From: Inquilinus limosus DSM 16000
Lineage (GTDB): Bacteria > Pseudomonadota > Alphaproteobacteria > DSM-16000 > Inquilinaceae
Assembly (NCBI RefSeq): GCF_000423185.1
Contig: NZ_AUHM01000041.1
Location: forward strand, 1 to 58,707
DNA length: 58,707 bases
Direction of reading: 5' to 3'
Shown here: positions 7,646 to 16,854 of the stretch, piece by piece
Numbering within the stretch: the first letter of the stretch is position 1
Layout of the letters: each line of letters opens with the position of its first letter
Made by a program: the position numbers and the translations under genes
Notes under the pieces: generated by a model
The model's database searches: none
What the model was told of the DNA's origin: nothing
Seen by the model: the letters and a program-made list of their open reading frames with translations, nothing else

Positions 7646-8875
7646 ATGTCGCAGCCACGGACGGACAGTGCCTACAAGTGGGTCATCATCGGTGTCGGCG
7701 CGCTCATGACCTGCGTCGGCATCGGCGCGATGTTCTCGCTGGCGATCTTCCTGCAGCCGATGTCGACCGACACCGGCTGGAGCCGCGCCGGGATCTCCAG
7801 CGCCATGACCCTCAACTTCCTGGTCATGGGGGCGGCCGGCTTCGGCTGGGGCACGCTCAGCGACCGGCTCGGCGCCCGGATCGTGGTGCTCTGCGGCGCG
7901 GCGCTGCTGGGCCTGGCGCTGGTCCTGGCGAGCCAGACGACCAGCCTCGCCTGGTTCCAGCTGATCTACGGCACGCTGGTCGGGCTGGCGGCCGGGGCCT
8001 TCTTCGCGCCGATGGTGGCGGCCGCGACCGCCTGGTTCGACACCAATCGCGGCCTGGCGGTCTCGCTGGTGTCGGCGGGCATCGGCGTGGCGCCGATGAC
8101 CGTCTCGCCCTTCGCCGCCTGGCTGGTCGCGGCCTATGACTGGCGGACGGCGATGGCGGTGATCGGCGTCGCCTCCTGGGTGCTGCTGCTTCCGGCCGGG
8201 CTGCTGGTGCGCCGGCCGCCGGCCGCGGCCGGCCATGGCACCGAAGCCCCGGTGCCTGCCGGCGAGATCGGCAACCTGTCCGCCCGCGCCGCCTTCCGCA
8301 CACCGCAATTCGCGATCCTGGCGGCGACCTTCTTCCTGTGCTGCGCCGCCCATTCCGGGCCGATCTTCCACATGGTCAGCTACGCGATGACCTGCGGCAT
8401 CCCGGCGCTGGCGGCCGTCAGCATCTACAGCGTCGAAGGGCTGGCCGGGCTGGGCGGGCGCCTGCTGCTGGGCGTCCTCGCCGACCGGCTCGGGGTCAAG
8501 CGCGTGCTGGTGGCCGGTCTGGCGGTGCAGGCTGTCGTCATCGGCGCCTATCTGTTCGTCGCCAATCTCGGCGAGTTCTACCTGCTGGCCACGATCTTCG
8601 GCACCGCCTATGGCGGCGTGATGCCGCTCTACGCCGTGCTGGCGCGCGAGTATTTCGGCCAGGCCGCGATGGGCACCGTGTTCGGCGCTGCGACGATGAC
8701 CTCCAGCATCGGCATGGCGCTGGGCCCCTGGGCCGGCGGCTGGGTGTTCGACACCTTCAGCGTCTACAACTGGATGTTCATCGGGTCCTTCGGCATCGGG
8801 CTGGCGGCGGTGGCCATCGCCCTCGCCTTCCCGCCGCTGCCGTCGCGGCAACGCCCGCAGCTGCAGCCGGCGTGA
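7646..8875 (+). CDS. major facilitator superfamily transporter
   Basis: 409 residues from ATG 7646, chosen over the GTGs at 7628 and 7631 because AAGAGG ends six bases before it. About 12 hydrophobic segments in two halves separated by a basic loop near residue 195; the loop between segments 2 and 3 has GWGTLSDRLGARIVV, the MFS motif A, repeated in the second half as GVLADRLGVKRVL. It resembles monocarboxylate/oxalate-formate-type carriers (WSRAGISSAMTLNF), but the substrate is not determinable. It converges on the CoA-transferase gene, so an acid substrate related to that operon is conceivable but unproven. Confidence 0.9.
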   Translation: MSQPRTDSAYKWVIIGVGALMTCVGIGAMFSLAIFLQPMSTDTGWSRAGISSAMTLNFLVMGAAGFGWGTLSDRLGARIVVLCGAALLGLALVLASQTTSLAWFQLIYGTLVGLAAGAFFAPMVAAATAWFDTNRGLAVSLVSAGIGVAPMTVSPFAAWLVAAYDWRTAMAVIGVASWVLLLPAGLLVRRPPAAAGHGTEAPVPAGEIGNLSARAAFRTPQFAILAATFFLCCAAHSGPIFHMVSYAMTCGIPALAAVSIYSVEGLAGLGGRLLLGVLADRLGVKRVLVAGLAVQAVVIGAYLFVANLGEFYLLATIFGTAYGGVMPLYAVLAREYFGQAAMGTVFGAATMTSSIGMALGPWAGGWVFDTFSVYNWMFIGSFGIGLAAVAIALAFPPLPSRQRPQLQPA

Positions 8876-8892
8876 CGGACCGATGTCCCGCG

Positions 8893-8933
8893 CCCGCCTG
8901 CGCGACGGCTGCACGAGCCGCGCGGCAGGCGGG
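8893..8933. terminator. GC-rich hairpin between convergent genes
   Basis: CCCGCCTGC (8893-8901) pairs perfectly with GCAGGCGGG (8925-8933), with a further inner CGGCT/AGCCG stem around the loop. It lies between the ends of the MFS and CoA-transferase genes, the right place for a bidirectional terminator, but no T tract follows on either strand. Confidence 0.4.
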
Positions 8934-8944
8934 TGCTTCGATGG

Positions 8945-10165
8945 TCACCCCAGCGCCCCCGCAGCGCGCAGGCCTTCGACCTCCGCGGCCGAGAAGCCGG
9001 CCCGGCGCAGCACATCCTCCGCATCGGCGCCCGGCGCCGGCGCCAGGCGGCGGATCGCGCCCGGCGTGGCCGACAGGCGCGGCAGCACGTTGTGTACCGG
9101 CAGGCTGCCGAGATCCGGGTCGGGGATCGACACCACCACCTCGCGCTCGATCACGTGCTCGTCCGCCATGAAATCGGCGATGTCGTGGACCGGGCCGACG
9201 GTGATGCCCTCGGCCCGGAAGACCGCCAGCGCCGTGTCGCGGTCGCGGGCGCCGATCCACTCGCCGATGATGGCGTCCAGCATCGCCCGGTTCCGCACCC
9301 GGTCGGCATTGGTGGCGAAGCGCGGGTCCTGCGCCAGCGCGTCGCCGCCGACCAGCTGCAGGATGCGCTTGGCCATCCGGTCGGTGGAGCCGGACATCGC
9401 GATCCAGCGGCCGTCGCGAGTCTTGTAGACGTTGCGCGGCGCGCTGTTGCCCGAGGCGCTTCCGGTGCGCTCCTTGACCTGGCCGGTGACGGCCCAGCTG
9501 CCGGCCTCCGGCCCCAGCACCGAATACATCGCCTCCAAGAGCGACAGGTCGATCACCTGGCCGCGGGCCATGCCGCGGTCGCGGGCCCGGAGCGCCGCCA
9601 GCACCGCCTTGGCGCCGTGCAGCCCGGCGATCATGTCGGCCAGCGCCAGCGGCGGCAGCACCGGCTCGCGGTCGGCGAAGCCGTTGCGCGAGGCGAAGCC
9701 CGACATCGCCTCGACCAGCGTGCCGAAGCCCGGCAGCCGGCTGGCCGGGCCGGTCTGGCCGAAGCCGGAGATGCGCACCAGGATCAGGTCCGGCGCCATG
9801 GCGAGGAGGCGATCGGGCGCCAGCCCCATCTCCTCCAGCACGCCGGGCCGGAAGTTCTCGATCATCACATCGGCGGTCGGGATCAGCCGCTCCAGCGCCG
9901 CCATCCCCTCCGGCTTGCGCAGGTCCAGCACGACCGACAGCTTGTTGCGCGACAGCTCCTTCCAATAGAGGCTGTGGCCCTTCACCTGCCAGTCGCGCAG
10001 GGGGTCGCCGCCCGGCGGCTCGACCTTGATCACCTCGGCGCCGAAATCCGCCAGTTCCAGCCCCAGCGCGTTGCCGGCGACGACGCGCGACAGGTCGAGC
10101 ACGCGGATGCCGGAGAGCGGTCCCTCGCGCTCCGGCTCGATGCAAGCGGGCCGTGCCTCAGCCAT
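8945..10165 (-). CDS. class III CoA-transferase (CaiB/BaiF family)
   Basis: 406 residues, the normal length for a family III CoA-transferase. It has the N-terminal GIRVLDLSRVVAGNALGLELADFGAEVIKVEPPGGDP, then NKLSVVLDLRKPEG, MIENFRPGVLEEMGL and the LPPLALADMIAGLHGA segment, whose aspartate (about 177) corresponds to the catalytic Asp169 of formyl-CoA transferase. Members move CoA between carboxylic acids in the cytoplasm; the acid is not deducible. Its ATG overlaps the end of the preceding glycohydrolase-family gene by eight bases (ATGGCTGA), so it is the last gene of the ABC-transporter operon, an unusual partner for a sugar importer. Confidence 0.92.
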   Translation of the reverse strand: MAEARPACIEPEREGPLSGIRVLDLSRVVAGNALGLELADFGAEVIKVEPPGGDPLRDWQVKGHSLYWKELSRNKLSVVLDLRKPEGMAALERLIPTADVMIENFRPGVLEEMGLAPDRLLAMAPDLILVRISGFGQTGPASRLPGFGTLVEAMSGFASRNGFADREPVLPPLALADMIAGLHGAKAVLAALRARDRGMARGQVIDLSLLEAMYSVLGPEAGSWAVTGQVKERTGSASGNSAPRNVYKTRDGRWIAMSGSTDRMAKRILQLVGGDALAQDPRFATNADRVRNRAMLDAIIGEWIGARDRDTALAVFRAEGITVGPVHDIADFMADEHVIEREVVVSIPDPDLGSLPVHNVLPRLSATPGAIRRLAPAPGADAEDVLRRAGFSAAEVEGLRAAGALG

Positions 10166-12266
10166 TCGTCCCCTCGTGGATCTCGACCACGCCGGCCTGC
10201 ATCCGCCCCGCCGAAGGCATGCGCAGCCCCGCCATGCCGTAGGCCAGCGTGCCGTCCCGGGCCTCCAGCAGCACCTGGCCGTCGACCGACAGGGTCAGCC
10301 GGTCGCCCACCGCTTCCAGCGCCAGGCTGTAGGCCCGGCCGAGCTCGCGCCGGAACGGCGCGCGGGCCAGAACGGTCTCGCCGAAGTCGCGGCGGATGAT
10401 CGCGACCTCCTCGGCCGAGACGAAGCCGGCGGCGTAGCAGCGCTCATTGCCCTGGCCGCGGGCGCAGACCAGGTGCCCCTCGCCGGCCAGCGGCGTGATC
10501 TCGGCCGTCACGGTCTGATCGCGGGCGTAGAGATGGCCGGTCCACAGATCGGCGTCGGTCGCGGTGAGGGCGTGGATGCGGCCGTCCTCGATCCGCCAGA
10601 CGCCGCGGTTCCAGGTGCAGCGGGTGATGCCGCCCCATTCATTGGCCTCGATCCGGGGGTCGAGCCGCGCCGAGCCGGGGCCGGAGACGGTGAACTCGTC
10701 GATGAGGATCCGGCCCAGGAACTTCAGCCGGCCGAAATACTCGACCCTGATGCCGATCTCGTCGACCGCCTCGCCGCCCGTTTCCGGCACGGTGAAGCGC
10801 AGCTCCTGCCATTCGCCGGCCTTCGGCTGGGTCCAGGCGCCGATCTCGTCGACCGTGCCGCTCATCGCCCGGCGGACATAGGGCACGATGCGAAGATGGC
10901 CGTCGCCCTCCCAGGGGTCGAGCCAGAGACGCAGTACCGCCTCCTGCCCCGTCGCCACCAAAGGCGAGAACATGGGCCGGTAGCGCTCGTCGTCGAAGTC
11001 GCGGCGTCGGTAGAAGGGCTTCCAGAAGATCCGGCCGCCATCGCCGCGCTCCAGCCGGTCCAGGAGGGCGCAGAGCGCGCCGCGGCCGGTGGCCTTCCGC
11101 TCGTCCGACCAGGAGAGCGCGATGCGGTTGTCGCCCTCGGTCCGGAAGCCGTGGGTCGATCCCGGCAGGTCGAAGTCGAAGCGGACGCCCCGCCGCTCCA
11201 TGTCCGCCGCCCATTCCGCCGGCGGCTCCTCCCCGGCCAGGCGGTGGGCCAGCACCGCCAGCTCGCGGCAGAAGCTGGGGATGTCGACGATGTTGAGCGA
11301 CCCGGTGATGCCCGAGGCGACGATGCAATCGTTGATCGGCTTGCGGTAGTGCGCCGCCACCCCGGCGATGCAGGCCAGCGTGCCGACGATGGCCCCGGCA
11401 TTGCCGGCGTTGCAATCGGTGTCCCAGCCGCCCATGGTCGCGATCTCGACCGTGCGCGACAGGTCGCCCTGGCCGTAGAGCAGCGCCAGGATCAGCAGCC
11501 CGGCATTCGGAATGATATGGCAGACGCCGGGATAGCGGTCGTAGCCGAACTCGCTTTCCAGCATCCGACGGCAGGCGCGCCAGTCCTTCGGCTTCACCCG
11601 GTGCATGGCCTGCACCGCATGGGCGACGCGGGCGTATTCGCTGCCGGCCGGGATGGTGGCGAGGCCGGCCTCCACCACCTCCTCTATCGTCTCCGCCACG
11701 AAGGCCTTGGCGATGCAGGCGGCGACGAAGCGGGCTCCGTGCAGGCCGTTGCCGTCATGCGAGACGCTGGCGGCGCGGGCGGCCAGGTCGGCGGCGCAGG
11801 CCGGGTCGCCCGGGCACACCCAGCCCCAGGAATCGACGAAGATCTGGCCGCCGATCTGCTCCGCGATCACCGCGCCGTTGCGGGCGATCGAGCCGGACTC
11901 CGGCGCCGGGATGCCGGACTGGAGATTGGCGAAGGCGGTGTGCTCGGTGGAGATGCCGTAGCCGCCCCACCAGAACATGCCGTGCTGCTCCGCCGCGTAG
12001 TTCAGCCAGGTGCGGCCGACATCCTGGGGCGACGGGTCGAGGCTGAAATCGCGCAGCGCCCGGATGAAATAGACCGGCCCGTTGGTGTCGTCGTCGGCGG
12101 CGAAGTTCTTGAAGTCGCGCAGATAGCCGGTGATCTCGCCATAGGTCTTCTCGATCCGGTCCCAGGTCCAGATCGTCGGCTCCACCGGGGCGCCGAGGCG
12201 CACGCCGATGGCCTTGCCGAGAAAGCCGGCATAGATGCGGTCGAGGGTGTCGGTGGGCAGGGGCAT
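10158..12266 (-). CDS. ADP-ribosylglycohydrolase-family enzyme with C-terminal beta-rich extension
   Basis: 702 residues from ATG 12264-12266; an in-frame GTG at 12311 would overlap the upstream gene, and the ATG is preferred. The first about 345 residues are the all-helical DraG/ARH fold with the metal-binding motifs ADDDTNG (57-63) and GGWDTDCNAGNAGAIVG (279-295), so the dinuclear Mg/Mn site looks intact. The second half is unusual: about 350 residues of predicted beta structure, ending with SLALEAVGDRLTLSVDGQVLLEARDG, which resembles concanavalin-like/DUF1080 sugar-binding modules. Placement after a sugar-type importer suggests hydrolysis of a glycosidic (C1-N or C1-O) bond of an imported small molecule rather than protein de-ADP-ribosylation. 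No signal peptide is visible, so it is cytoplasmic. Confidence 0.88.
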   Translation of the reverse strand: MPLPTDTLDRIYAGFLGKAIGVRLGAPVEPTIWTWDRIEKTYGEITGYLRDFKNFAADDDTNGPVYFIRALRDFSLDPSPQDVGRTWLNYAAEQHGMFWWGGYGISTEHTAFANLQSGIPAPESGSIARNGAVIAEQIGGQIFVDSWGWVCPGDPACAADLAARAASVSHDGNGLHGARFVAACIAKAFVAETIEEVVEAGLATIPAGSEYARVAHAVQAMHRVKPKDWRACRRMLESEFGYDRYPGVCHIIPNAGLLILALLYGQGDLSRTVEIATMGGWDTDCNAGNAGAIVGTLACIAGVAAHYRKPINDCIVASGITGSLNIVDIPSFCRELAVLAHRLAGEEPPAEWAADMERRGVRFDFDLPGSTHGFRTEGDNRIALSWSDERKATGRGALCALLDRLERGDGGRIFWKPFYRRRDFDDERYRPMFSPLVATGQEAVLRLWLDPWEGDGHLRIVPYVRRAMSGTVDEIGAWTQPKAGEWQELRFTVPETGGEAVDEIGIRVEYFGRLKFLGRILIDEFTVSGPGSARLDPRIEANEWGGITRCTWNRGVWRIEDGRIHALTATDADLWTGHLYARDQTVTAEITPLAGEGHLVCARGQGNERCYAAGFVSAEEVAIIRRDFGETVLARAPFRRELGRAYSLALEAVGDRLTLSVDGQVLLEARDGTLAYGMAGLRMPSAGRMQAGVVEIHEGTNG

Positions 12267-12291
12267 TCCGGGGCCTTGGTCTTCGGGCGGG

Positions 12292-13509
12292 TCAGTGGAC
12301 GGCCGCGGCACGGGCCGGTTCGGCGGAATCGGAGATCAGCGCCCGGCGCCGGGCGTCGCGGAGACGGGCGAGGCCGAGGTCCCCGGCCAGGATACCGGCG
12401 ACGGCGTCATGGAAACGGTCGGCCTCGGCCGTCAGGTCGAAGCGGTTGGCGCGGTCCAGCAGGTCGCGCTCGGCCGGGTCGATCACGGCCTCGCCCTGCA
12501 TCGCGCCCAGGATGGCGCCGGCCATGCAGCCGATGGAATCGGTGTCGCGGCCGGAATTGATGCCGTCCAGCACCGAGGCCCGGAAGTCGCCGTCATTGAT
12601 CAGGCAGAAGCCGAGCGCCAGCGGCAGCTCCTCGATCGAGCGCAGCCGCGACGGGGTGTAGTCGTGCGTCGGCAGCCCGGCCCTTTCGGGATGGCGGTGC
12701 ACGTCGTCGCCCATGCTGGAGTAGCGGCCGATGATCTCCTGGAACTCCGCCGTCACCCGGGCATGGTCGGCGCGGTGGGGCTTCAGCCTCCGCGCCGCCG
12801 CGGCGATGTCGGCGATCGCGGCGCGGGTGCCGTCCTTGGCCAGCGCGATGGCGGCCTCAACCACCGCCTCGATCGTGGTGCCCGGCACCATGGCGGCGGC
12901 GACGCAGGCGGCCATCACCCCGGCCGCCTCCAGCCCGTAGCTGTGCTGGTGCCCGGCGGCCAGGTCGATCGCCTCGTCATAGGCCGCCTTCGGGTCGCAG
13001 GCGTTCACCGCCCCGACCGGGGCGATGTACATGGCGGCGCCGCAATTGACCATGTTGCCGATGCCGCCTTCGCGCGGGTCGCAGCTGGCCAGCTGGTGGC
13101 GCTGGAAGATCCACTTCTCCGGGTAGAACAGCCGCTCGATCAGCATGGTCTCGCGCTGCATCTCCGGGATCCAGCGCGGCGTCCAGGCGATCTGGCGGAC
13201 CATGGCGCCGGCCATGTCCCAGGCGTCGAGATGGCGGCCGGCCTCGCGGTAGACCGCCATCAGGCACAGCGTCATCAGCGTGTCGTCGGTGACGATGCCG
13301 TGGCCGCGGATCCGGCCGCCCCGCGCCGCCTCCGGCACGTCCGTGCGGTGCCAGTCGACCTCCAGCGAGGTCACCCGGCCGTAGCGCTGCCGGATCTCGG
13401 CCGCGGACAGCTTCTCGATCGTGGCGCCGATGGCGTCGCCGAACGCGACGCCATGCAGCATGCCCCGGATCCGGCCCTTCAGCGACGGCCCCGCCTCAGT
13501 TCGTTCCAT
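12292..13509 (-). CDS. ADP-ribosylglycohydrolase-family enzyme (single domain)
   Basis: 405 residues. GMLHGVAFGDAIGATIE (17-33), GIVTDDTLMTLCLM (71-84) and SGRDTDSIGCMAGAILGA (319-336) are the three metal-site motifs of the DraG/ARH fold, all intact. The start ATG overlaps the binding-protein stop by 14 bases and the end is 25 bases before the second family member, so the pair is translationally linked. Two distantly related copies in one operon suggest successive or complementary cleavages, or a heteromer. Known bacterial relatives of this kind (for example YegU-type proteins beside sugar kinases and importers) are thought to act on nucleoside- or glycoside-like metabolites. Cytoplasmic, no signal peptide. 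Confidence 0.9.
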   Translation of the reverse strand: MERTEAGPSLKGRIRGMLHGVAFGDAIGATIEKLSAAEIRQRYGRVTSLEVDWHRTDVPEAARGGRIRGHGIVTDDTLMTLCLMAVYREAGRHLDAWDMAGAMVRQIAWTPRWIPEMQRETMLIERLFYPEKWIFQRHQLASCDPREGGIGNMVNCGAAMYIAPVGAVNACDPKAAYDEAIDLAAGHQHSYGLEAAGVMAACVAAAMVPGTTIEAVVEAAIALAKDGTRAAIADIAAAARRLKPHRADHARVTAEFQEIIGRYSSMGDDVHRHPERAGLPTHDYTPSRLRSIEELPLALGFCLINDGDFRASVLDGINSGRDTDSIGCMAGAILGAMQGEAVIDPAERDLLDRANRFDLTAEADRFHDAVAGILAGDLGLARLRDARRRALISDSAEPARAAAVH

Positions 13510-14941
13510 TCAGCTTGGTCCTCGCATATTCGGTGATGTCGGCGCCGCCCTTGGCGTTCCACTCGGCGACGTACTCGTCCCACTTCTCGATCGGCAGCTC
13601 GCCGGAGATGAACTTCCAGGCGTAGCTGCGGTACACGTTCTCCGCCGCGTCGAGCTTGGCGGTGTACTCGCTGGGGAAGACGAAGGCGTTGTCCGGCGCG
13701 TAGTATTTCTGCGCCAGCGCGATCGACGCCTCGGCCTGCTGCGACAGCAGCGGCACCGGCGGCTTCCAGGCGTCCGGCTGGTCGATGATGAAGCGCGGAT
13801 ACCAGGTCGCCATCTTCTCGGTGACCTTGATGGTGCCGCCGTCCTTGACCCACTGCTCGCCCTCGAAGCCCATGCGGTCGATCGCCTGGCCCTCGGGGCT
13901 GGCCATGAAGTCCATCAGGGCGACCACGTCCTCCTTGTGCTCCGACAAGGTGGACATGGCGAAGCCGCGCATCTCGCGGCTGACGTCGACGGCGCGCAGC
14001 CCCTGCCCGCCCGGGCCCTTTGGCGGCTCCAGCGGCACCAGGGTCGCGCCCGGATGCACCTGGCGCATCTTGCCCTGGTAGATGTCCATGTTGACGCCGA
14101 CCACGCCGAGGATCACCCCGGCCCGGCCGGAATAGAACTTGTCCTCGCGCGTGTCCCACTTGGTGGTGATGAAGTCGGGGTCCAGCAGCCCTTCCGCGAA
14201 CAGCTTGCGGTAGTAGGCGATCTTGTCGCGCTCCTGCGGAGAGACGCGGGCGTGGATCCACTGGCCGGAGGCGTCCTTCAGCCAAGTGGCGCTGACGCCG
14301 AAGGCCTGGTTGAAGATCTCATCCAGCTCGTCGGTGGCGCCGGCCGGCGGGATGGTCGCCACCGTGATGCCGAAGGTGTCCTTCTTGCCGTTGCCGTCGA
14401 GGTCGGAGTCCACGATCTTGCGGAACAGGGCCTCCCAGTCCTCCAGCGTCTGCGGCGCCGGCAGGCCGGTCTTCCCCAGCCAGTCCTGGCGCATCACGCC
14501 GACCTTGGCGCGCACCGGAAAGGGGTAGATCAGATAGGGGTAGTTCTCGAGCCGCGGCTTGTTGTGCTCCCACAGTGCCTGCTTCAGGTTCGGCGCCTTG
14601 TCCAGCCAGGGCCGCCAGTCCTCGAGCAGCCCCTGCTCGACGATCTTCTGGTCGCCGCCCTGGAAGTAGATCAGGTCGGGGATGTCGCCCGACAGCAGCA
14701 TCAGCGACAGCTTCTCGGCATAGCCGCCGGGCGGCACGTCGACCAGGTCGATCTTGACCGGATGGCCTTTGGCCGCCATGCCGGCCTCGATCGCCGCCAC
14801 CAGCTTGACGTCGTCCGGGTTCGATTTGGTGAAGTCCTTGCTGACGACGCGGATCGTCACCGGGTCGGCGGCCTGCGCCGACATGCCCAGCGCCGCCGCG
14901 AACACCAGGGCCAGCGCCGGCCCCAGAAGCATCTTGCCCAT
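13496..14941 (-). CDS. extracellular solute-binding protein of a carbohydrate ABC importer (LplA-like)
   Basis: 481 residues from ATG 14939-14941 with GAGGAGGAG upstream; a longer in-frame ORF to 15208 overlaps the permease gene and is not used. It has a Sec signal (MLLGPALALVFAAALGMSAQA, cut near 24) and no lipobox cysteine. The family 1 binding-protein fold shows DIPDLIYFQGGDQ, an EF-hand-like DSDLDGNGKKDTFGI loop (a common calcium site in LplA-type proteins) and a C-lobe PSEYTAKLDAAENVY. Firmicute LplA relatives bind oligosaccharides. Lies 44 bp downstream of the second permease. Confidence 0.92.
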   Translation of the reverse strand: MGKMLLGPALALVFAAALGMSAQAADPVTIRVVSKDFTKSNPDDVKLVAAIEAGMAAKGHPVKIDLVDVPPGGYAEKLSLMLLSGDIPDLIYFQGGDQKIVEQGLLEDWRPWLDKAPNLKQALWEHNKPRLENYPYLIYPFPVRAKVGVMRQDWLGKTGLPAPQTLEDWEALFRKIVDSDLDGNGKKDTFGITVATIPPAGATDELDEIFNQAFGVSATWLKDASGQWIHARVSPQERDKIAYYRKLFAEGLLDPDFITTKWDTREDKFYSGRAGVILGVVGVNMDIYQGKMRQVHPGATLVPLEPPKGPGGQGLRAVDVSREMRGFAMSTLSEHKEDVVALMDFMASPEGQAIDRMGFEGEQWVKDGGTIKVTEKMATWYPRFIIDQPDAWKPPVPLLSQQAEASIALAQKYYAPDNAFVFPSEYTAKLDAAENVYRSYAWKFISGELPIEKWDEYVAEWNAKGGADITEYARTKLNGTN

Positions 14942-14985
14942 TGCGTCTCCTCCTCGACTTTCTGATTGGGGGTCACGGCGGCGGC

Positions 14986-15888
14986 TCATCCTTTCACCGC
15001 CCCGCTCATGGTCCCCTTGGTGAAGAACTTCAGGATCAGTGGATAGATCGCCAGCACCGGGATCAGGGTCAGGATGATCATCCCGGCCTTCAGCGCGCGC
15101 AGGTCGATCTGGCTGCCGCCGGTGTACTGGTTCATGGCCTCGAGCCCGACCATCAGCGACTTGTCGCCCTCGACCACGAACTGCCGCAGCACCACCTGCA
15201 GCGGCCACATCCCGGGATCGTTCAGGTAGATCATCGCCCGGAAATATTCGTTCCAGTGCAGCACGGTGTAGAACAGGGTAATGGTGGCGATCGCCGGCAG
15301 CGCCAGCGGCGCCACCACGTACCAGAGGGTCTGCAGCGGCGAGGCGCCCTCCATCTCGGCCGCCTCCAGCAGCTCCTTCGGGATCTCCTCGAAGAAGCGG
15401 ATCAGCACGATCAGGTACCAGGCGAAGACGCCGCGATAGAGGATCACCGACCAGTAGGAGTTGAGCAGGCCGAGCTGCTTCATCACCAGATAGTCCGGCA
15501 CCACCCCGGGCTCGAACACCACGGTCACCAGGATGAAGACCAGGATCGCCCGGCGCCCCGGCAGGCCCTCGCGCGACAGGGCCCAGGCCATCAGCGTGGT
15601 GGCGACGACGTTGATCACCGTGCCGGCGACGGTGATCAGGAGGCTATTGGCCAGGCCGCTGAGCACCTGCGGATGGGTCAGCAGCACCCGCCAGACGTCG
15701 AGCGAGAAGCCGTGCGGCAGCACGGCCAGGCCGCTCATCCCCGGCACCTGGGCGCTGTCGGAGACCGACACCGCCACGAGGTTCAGGATCGGCTGGACCG
15801 TCACCACCACCATCAGCAGCAGGGCCGAGCAGATGACGGCGTATTCGATGCGCTCGAACGGCGTCCGGCGAATGCGGGAGGCAGCCAT
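14986..15888 (-). CDS. carbohydrate ABC transporter permease (MalG/LplC-like)
   Basis: 300 residues, about six membrane spans. The EAA loop reads IPKELLEAAEMEGASPLQTLWYVVAPLALPAIATI, the conserved cytoplasmic coupling helix that docks with the ATPase. ATG 15886-15888 overlaps the TGA of the other permease by one base (TGATG). The C-terminal QIDLRALKAGMIILTLIPVLAIYPLILKFFTKGTMSGAVKG is typical of the YtcP/LplC subgroup. No ATPase gene is present in the operon, so a shared MsmX/UgpC-type ATPase encoded elsewhere is presumably recruited, as is common in this transporter class. Confidence 0.93.
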   Translation of the reverse strand: MAASRIRRTPFERIEYAVICSALLLMVVVTVQPILNLVAVSVSDSAQVPGMSGLAVLPHGFSLDVWRVLLTHPQVLSGLANSLLITVAGTVINVVATTLMAWALSREGLPGRRAILVFILVTVVFEPGVVPDYLVMKQLGLLNSYWSVILYRGVFAWYLIVLIRFFEEIPKELLEAAEMEGASPLQTLWYVVAPLALPAIATITLFYTVLHWNEYFRAMIYLNDPGMWPLQVVLRQFVVEGDKSLMVGLEAMNQYTGGSQIDLRALKAGMIILTLIPVLAIYPLILKFFTKGTMSGAVKG

Positions 15889-16853
15889 CACCACACCCCC
15901 TTGCCGGTCAGGCGCTTGGAGACGAAATGGGCGGCCAGGATCATCGCCATGCCGATCACCGCCTTGAACACGCCGGCGGCGGTGGCATAGGCGTATTCGC
16001 CACCGACGAGACCCATGCGGTAGACATAGGTGTCGAGGATGTCGATCCGATCGCGGATCGCATCGTTGGAGAAGTTGAACACCTGGTCGAAGCCGGCGCT
16101 CATGAAGGCGCCGAGATTGAGGATGAACACCGTCGCCATGGTCGGCACCAGGGCCGGCAGGGTGACGTGCCAGATCTTGCGCCAGCGGCCGGCGCCGTCG
16201 ATCGTCGCGGCGTCGTAGAGCTGCGGGTCGATCGCCATCACGGCGGCGAGGAACAGCAGCGAATCCCAGCCGGCGCTGCGCCACATCTCGGAGAAGACCA
16301 GGACCCAGAGGATCGAGCCCTCCGAGGTCATGAACGGCACCGGCGCGAAGCCGAACAGGCCGAGGATGTCGTTGACCGTGCCGTCGGTCGGCGACAGCAC
16401 GGCGATGAACACGCCGGCGATGACGATCCAGGACAGGAAATGCGGCAGGTAGATCACCGACTGCACGAAGCGGCGGTAGCGCCGGCCCTGCACCTCGTTG
16501 ACCAACAGGGCCACGATCACCGGCACCGGGAACAGGAACACCAGCTTCATGGCGCTGATCAGCACCGTGTTCCACAGCACCTGGTAGAACACCGGGCTGT
16601 CGAACAGAGCCCGGAAGTGCTTCAGCCCGGCCCAGACGCTGGGGCCGATGATGCGGTAGTCCTGGAACGCCAGCTTGGCCTGCCAGATCGGCAGGTAGTG
16701 GAACACCACGAAGTACAGCAGGCCGGGCAGCAGCATCAGGTAATAGCCGCGCCAGCGCCAGACGCGCCGCAGGCTGGACTCGCGGGCGACCTTGGGAACG
16801 TTCCCACGAACAGCCGCAATGGGGGCGGAAGAGCTGTGATCGAGGCCGGTCAT
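15888..16853 (-). CDS. carbohydrate ABC transporter permease (MalF/LplB-like)
   Basis: 321 residues with a cytoplasmic N-terminal tail of about 35 residues and six membrane spans. The EAA loop DPQLYDAATIDGAGRWRKIWHVTLPALVPTM is well conserved, and the C-terminal NFSNDAIRDRIDILDTYVYRMGL is characteristic of the LplB subgroup, which pairs with LplC and LplA-type proteins. It starts one base after the lacI stop (TGACATG), so it is in the same transcript. Its early codons contain a perfect 14-bp palindrome that matches the operator upstream of lacI. Confidence 0.93.
   Translation of the reverse strand: MTGLDHSSSAPIAAVRGNVPKVARESSLRRVWRWRGYYLMLLPGLLYFVVFHYLPIWQAKLAFQDYRIIGPSVWAGLKHFRALFDSPVFYQVLWNTVLISAMKLVFLFPVPVIVALLVNEVQGRRYRRFVQSVIYLPHFLSWIVIAGVFIAVLSPTDGTVNDILGLFGFAPVPFMTSEGSILWVLVFSEMWRSAGWDSLLFLAAVMAIDPQLYDAATIDGAGRWRKIWHVTLPALVPTMATVFILNLGAFMSAGFDQVFNFSNDAIRDRIDILDTYVYRMGLVGGEYAYATAAGVFKAVIGMAMILAAHFVSKRLTGKGVW
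16793..16806. promoter_or_regulatory. intragenic LacI-type operator
   Basis: TGGGAACGTTCCCA is a perfect 14-bp palindrome with the central CG typical of LacI/GalR operators. It lies inside the first permease gene, about codons 16-20, and differs by one base from the site upstream of lacI. Two sites 1.18 kb apart could support repression by looping or block elongation. Confidence 0.6.
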
Positions 16854-16854
16854 G

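Noticed and set aside
12266-12311. GTG 12311 as start of the larger ARH gene
   Set aside because: It would overlap the upstream gene by 20 bases and add a Pro-rich tail not seen in the family; ATG 12264-12266 sits directly before the conserved fold.
10026-12560. 844-residue rightward open frame over the ARH genes
   Set aside because: Composition is repetitive Arg/Asp/Ala/Gly without domains; the leftward frames have the conserved ARH metal motifs and overlapping start/stop codons.
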